A stretch of 35,810 nt of DNA from Leeuwenhoekiella nanhaiensis (lineage in GTDB: Bacteria; Bacteroidota; Bacteroidia; Flavobacteriales; Flavobacteriaceae): NCBI RefSeq assembly GCF_002744755.1, contig NZ_KZ319304.1, positions 1-35,810 on the forward strand, given 5' to 3'. Of this stretch, positions 32,943 to 35,810 are shown one piece after another. The notes under the pieces are model-generated. The model was not told the origin of the DNA, ran no database searches, and worked only from the letters and a program-made list of their open reading frames with translations. Position numbers and translations under genes: made by a program. Numbering within the stretch: position 1 is the stretch's first letter; each line of letters opens with the position of its first letter.

Positions 32943-33509
32943 TTATCCTTTATTTTCCATTTTCTCTTTCATCTTCTTCATCATTTCAGGGTTTTTTTCC
33001 ATCATTTTCTGCATCATTGCTTCCATCATTTCGGGGTTTTCATTCATCATTTGCATCATTCTTTCTTTCATCGTCTTTTTCATCATTTCGTTATTGTGGA
33101 TTTTCTCCATCAGCATTTTGCGACCTTTCTCGCCTGACATCATTTTATCGAGCATTTTGGATTGCATCTTCTCCATCATCTCAGGGTTTTTGTCCATCAT
33201 CTTTTGCATATGAGACTGCATTTTCTCTTTCATTTCGGGATTCTTGTCCATCATCATTTTCATATCGCCAGATTCCATTTGTTCCATATGTGCCTTCATC
33301 AACATCTTTTTGGCTTCTTTGCTTTTTTGCGCCTCACTGATGAACTTGGTAAATTGAATAGGGTTGGAAATGATTTCTTGATAAATGGCATCTCTATTTT
33401 CTTGGACCTGTAATGTTTCGGTGGCGTTGAAAGTTGATTTGCAACTTATCATTGTTCCCACTAATCCGATTACCATTAAAATTTTTACTGTTGTTTTCAT
33501 AATTTTCAT
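32943..33509 (-). CDS. Met-rich repeat lipoprotein, probable copper buffer
   Basis: This 188-residue lipoprotein (lipobox GTMISC, C23) has about 45 ordinary residues, then about 120 residues made mainly of Met, Lys and Glu, with close to 40 methionines. NPEM occurs four times (DKNPEM twice, NENPEM, EKNPEM), and MM pairs recur in an alpha-helical, coiled-coil pattern. Clustered methionines are known Cu(I)/Ag(I) ligands in periplasmic proteins such as CueO, PcoE and CusF. Its place beside the multicopper oxidase supports a copper-buffering role. I know no named family. ATG at 33500 is an alternative start three codons later. Confidence 0.85.
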   Translation of the reverse strand: MKIMKTTVKILMVIGLVGTMISCKSTFNATETLQVQENRDAIYQEIISNPIQFTKFISEAQKSKEAKKMLMKAHMEQMESGDMKMMMDKNPEMKEKMQSHMQKMMDKNPEMMEKMQSKMLDKMMSGEKGRKMLMEKIHNNEMMKKTMKERMMQMMNENPEMMEAMMQKMMEKNPEMMKKMKEKMENKG

Positions 33510-33564
33510 TTTTAGATTATTAGACAGTTATTTCAAACTGATTTTTTTTAAGAATTGATTTATG

Positions 33565-35247
33565 TTATTCAATTTTAAAATTTCGCATCATCCCCATATC
33601 CTCGTGTTCCAGATTATGACAATGGTAGAGGAACAACCCTTTAAAATCCTCGAAGCGCATTACTAAATCCATGTACATTCCCGGCAATAAATACACGCTA
33701 TCTTGCCACCCTTCATTTATGAACCCATCTTTTACTGCATTCCATAAGTTCTGGTCAATGTTGTCTATATTTCTGTTTACGATATTAAATTGCAATTGAT
33801 GAATATGTACAGGATGGGGCATTTGCATCATATTCCCCATACCACCTCCATTACCCATCATACCACCGTTACCGTGCATTCCCATCATACCGCCTCCGTC
33901 ATTTCCAGCTGCGCTAGTAGTGTTCCCACCGTTATTGATTCTCCAAATCTCAGTGGTATTGAGTTTCACGATTTCATCATCGGCCACTTGCATTCCTTCA
34001 TAGGTTCTGCCGTTTATAGTCCACTCCATCATATTCTCCATTCCAAAATTGAAGGTTCTTGGCGTATTTCTATTTATGGCATCGGTAAGTTTCAAAGGGG
34101 AAATTCTTGATAGGGTTTCGGGCAGGCTTGCTTCATTTTTCTTTGAAACCCCGACCTTGATGCTGAGAATATCGAACTGGCTATTATAAGGCAGCGCATT
34201 ATCACTAGCATTACCCATCATACCATCGTCCATCATTCCATCTCCCATCATCGCATCCAATGGAATAGGCAGGTGAATCAGCTTTATCTCTTCGTTCTCG
34301 TTTTTATTGGTCAGGTCTAGCCAAACATCAACCCGTTGAGCCGGACCCAATAGTAGATACGGTAGCGTTTTATGCTTTTGCAAAAGTCCGCCATCGACCC
34401 CGAAAACCGTCAACGGTTCACCGGTATCCCAAGCCAATTTGTAGGCACGAGAATTGGAACCGTTGAGTAATCGTAAGCGATATTTACCGTCTTTGTTTAG
34501 TGATAGCGTGTTATCGATTTTACCGTTGATGAGTATTTGGTTTCCTAAAAAACCACGCATCCGGTCCATTTTTCCATTTGGCAAATAGACTAATTGACCA
34601 CTTTCATCAAATGTCCTGTCCTGAATAACGACCGGAATATCATAATCTCCAGTTGGTAAGTTCAAGGCTTTTTCCTCATCATCTTCAACGATAAACAAAC
34701 CTGCCAGCCCTTTGTAAACCTGCTCGCCTGTAGTGCGATGCGGATGGGGGTGAAACCAATACATACCTGCGCTGTTCATTACTTCAAATTCATAAAAATA
34801 CGTCTCGCCATTACCTATCACATATTCTGGATGGCCATCATTCTCGTGCGATACATGCAGCCCGTGCCAATGAATTATGGATTTCTCAGGGATTTCATTT
34901 TCAAATCGTATCCTCACCTTATTTCCTTTCTTTACCCGTATTATTGGGCCAAGAGAACTTCCTTCTAATTCTTGTAAGGTACTTTTGGCACCCTTGTATA
35001 GGGATGCCCTGTAAGAATAGGTATCCGCCGTGCCACTTGATACTATTTTGGTGTTAGATTTCTCCGCCTTTAATTGAATATCCACGTCGGCATTGAAATC
35101 TTTTGATATATTTTTTCCTGCACTTATGCTCTTTTGAGAAGCATCCGATTTACAGGAAACCGCTAATGGTAATAAACAAAGTCCACCAGTAGCGAGACCT
35201 ATTGTCCCTACAAAATTTCTTCTAGTATATTTATTTTCGTCTTTCAT
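33565..35247 (-). CDS. Multicopper oxidase (Tat lipoprotein)
   Basis: This 560-residue enzyme oxidises Cu(I) to Cu(II) with oxygen, detoxifying periplasmic copper. It has a Tat motif (TRRNFVG, R9-R10) and a lipobox (LAVSC, C32), so it is exported folded and probably lipidated. Copper sites: HWHGLHV (126 on), WFHPHPH (~165-170), HPVHIHQLQF (~487 on), and HCHNLEHEDMGMM (H542-C543-H544, with type-1 axial Met). Two Met/Gly-rich inserts (DAMMGDGMMDDGMMG; GGGMMGMHGNGGMMGNGGG) resemble the Met-rich helix of CueO and may bind Cu(I). It is 19 bp downstream of the barrel protein. Length is typical. Confidence 0.95.
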   Translation of the reverse strand: MKDENKYTRRNFVGTIGLATGGLCLLPLAVSCKSDASQKSISAGKNISKDFNADVDIQLKAEKSNTKIVSSGTADTYSYRASLYKGAKSTLQELEGSSLGPIIRVKKGNKVRIRFENEIPEKSIIHWHGLHVSHENDGHPEYVIGNGETYFYEFEVMNSAGMYWFHPHPHRTTGEQVYKGLAGLFIVEDDEEKALNLPTGDYDIPVVIQDRTFDESGQLVYLPNGKMDRMRGFLGNQILINGKIDNTLSLNKDGKYRLRLLNGSNSRAYKLAWDTGEPLTVFGVDGGLLQKHKTLPYLLLGPAQRVDVWLDLTNKNENEEIKLIHLPIPLDAMMGDGMMDDGMMGNASDNALPYNSQFDILSIKVGVSKKNEASLPETLSRISPLKLTDAINRNTPRTFNFGMENMMEWTINGRTYEGMQVADDEIVKLNTTEIWRINNGGNTTSAAGNDGGGMMGMHGNGGMMGNGGGMGNMMQMPHPVHIHQLQFNIVNRNIDNIDQNLWNAVKDGFINEGWQDSVYLLPGMYMDLVMRFEDFKGLFLYHCHNLEHEDMGMMRNFKIE

Positions 35248-35266
35248 TTCTTTATTCCTGTTTTTA

Positions 35267-35810
35267 TTAAAATCTTGCTAATAGGCCGCCACCCCAACCG
35301 TATCGGTTGTTATAGTTGCCTTGGATTGAAAAATTACGTGAAAGTATGTATGCAACCCCTACTAACCATTGTGTTTCACTTTCAAATGATTTGTTGTTCT
35401 CTAAATCATTGACCCATCCAAAATCTGCTCTGTACTCGTATTCGCCTTCGAGAAAAATTCTAGGAAAAATCAATAATTCTCTGTCCAAACGTATTCTTGG
35501 GCGTAGCTGATGGTCCATACTCACATCTACATTAAATCTATAAGGCGTAAAATATTTTACACCAACCAATCCTACGGTATTAAATGTATCGTAAGAATCT
35601 GGTGTTGAAGTTTCGGTATTTACTCCTCCATAAACACGTACCCAATCGTTCAGGTATCTATTATAATTCACTTCTATTTCGGCATTTTGATCGTAGTCAA
35701 ATTCGGCACGCAAACTATATTCGTTTCGGATATTGCTCGATGTTAAAAAAAGTTCATTAAAGTTTGAACCTACACGAGCCAATCCCCAAGAATAGTAATG
35801 GTCTGTCTCA
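35267..35810 (-). CDS. Partial outer-membrane beta-barrel protein (CopB/PcoB-like)
   Basis: The reading frame is open to the right edge (ETDHYYSWG precedes the first in-window TTG at 35782), so the N-terminus is outside the window. The visible part has alternating strands typical of an outer-membrane barrel: YSLRAEFDYDQ, AEIEVNYNRYL, DWVRVYGGVNTET, FLEGEYEYRADFGWVND and WLVGVAYILSRNFSIQGNYN. It ends in LLARF with a terminal Phe. Position directly upstream of a multicopper oxidase matches the CopA-CopB / PcoA-PcoB arrangement, in which CopB binds or passes copper at the outer membrane. The homology is by context and pattern, so moderate confidence. Confidence 0.65.
   Translation of the reverse strand, partial: ETDHYYSWGLARVGSNFNELFLTSSNIRNEYSLRAEFDYDQNAEIEVNYNRYLNDWVRVYGGVNTETSTPDSYDTFNTVGLVGVKYFTPYRFNVDVSMDHQLRPRIRLDRELLIFPRIFLEGEYEYRADFGWVNDLENNKSFESETQWLVGVAYILSRNFSIQGNYNNRYGWGGGLLARF

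Noticed and set aside
1-35810. CRISPR arrays, tRNA or rRNA genes, complete insertion sequences
   Set aside because: No regularly spaced repeats, no cloverleaf-like or rRNA-like stretches, and no intact transposase were seen on reading both strands.

Overview
The window looks like an accessory, probably conjugative or plasmid-borne, segment from a marine-type Flavobacteriaceae (Bacteroidota). The signs are AT-rich intergenic DNA with almost no Shine-Dalgarno sequences, a TAnnTTTG-type promoter element, many lipoproteins with Bacteroidota-style lipoboxes, and a BfmA/BtgA-type mobilization protein, DUF6876, DUF932, a short SSB and a large ParB of the kinds carried by Bacteroidota mobile elements. 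No rRNA, tRNA, CRISPR array or complete insertion sequence was seen.

Layout. (1) 1-2700: mobility and maintenance module on the minus strand (BfmA-like protein, two small proteins, SSB) with two hairpin-rich non-coding stretches, one of which (431-670) is a candidate oriT/operator. (2) 2690-3560: a scar containing a 5'-truncated [2Fe-2S] ferredoxin gene, a nested cruciform and a tyrosine recombinase gene broken at both ends. (3) 3613-9894, plus strand: a response regulator/histidine kinase pair, a small PepSY-like secreted protein, a predicted outer-membrane protein, then a DUF1259 (LppY/LpqO, ChrL-like) lipoprotein, an Fe/Mn superoxide dismutase (ChrC-like) and a two-domain ChrA chromate transporter. 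This reads as a chromate-resistance cassette placed behind a two-component system. (4) 10011-17958, minus strand: an HME-RND tripartite metal-efflux operon (His-rich exported protein, TolC-like, His-rich lipoprotein, adaptor, CusA/CzcA-like pump) ending in an MFS gene broken by a stop codon and a frameshift. (5) 18079-20963: DUF932 and ParB genes, each preceded by a copy of the same ~140-bp leader. (6) 21229-35810, minus strand: a long copper-handling block (CusB-like adaptor, DUF305, PepSY, DUF2911, CopA P-type ATPase, permease, two-TM K+ channel-like protein, CxxCH haem-binding protein, DUF3347, two DUF302 genes of which one is frameshifted, an APC permease flanked by SHOCT paralogues, a Met-rich lipoprotein, a multicopper oxidase and a partial outer-membrane barrel protein).

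How the parts fit. Copper is probably exported from the cytoplasm by CopA, bound or oxidised in the periplasm by the Met-rich lipoprotein, DUF3347/HMBD domains and multicopper oxidase, and expelled by the RND pump. The small membrane, haem-binding and DUF302 genes in the middle of the block have no assigned roles. The maintenance genes (DUF932/ParB) sit between the two metal clusters, so the CusB-like adaptor at 21229 has no adjacent pump.

Most notable non-gene signals: a 15-bp element repeated with identical spacing before the response regulator and the PepSY-like gene; the duplicated leader before DUF932 and parB; a palindrome near CGCTTTCGCGAAAGCG dispersed through unrelated coding regions in different frames; and several genes broken by single-base homopolymer differences.
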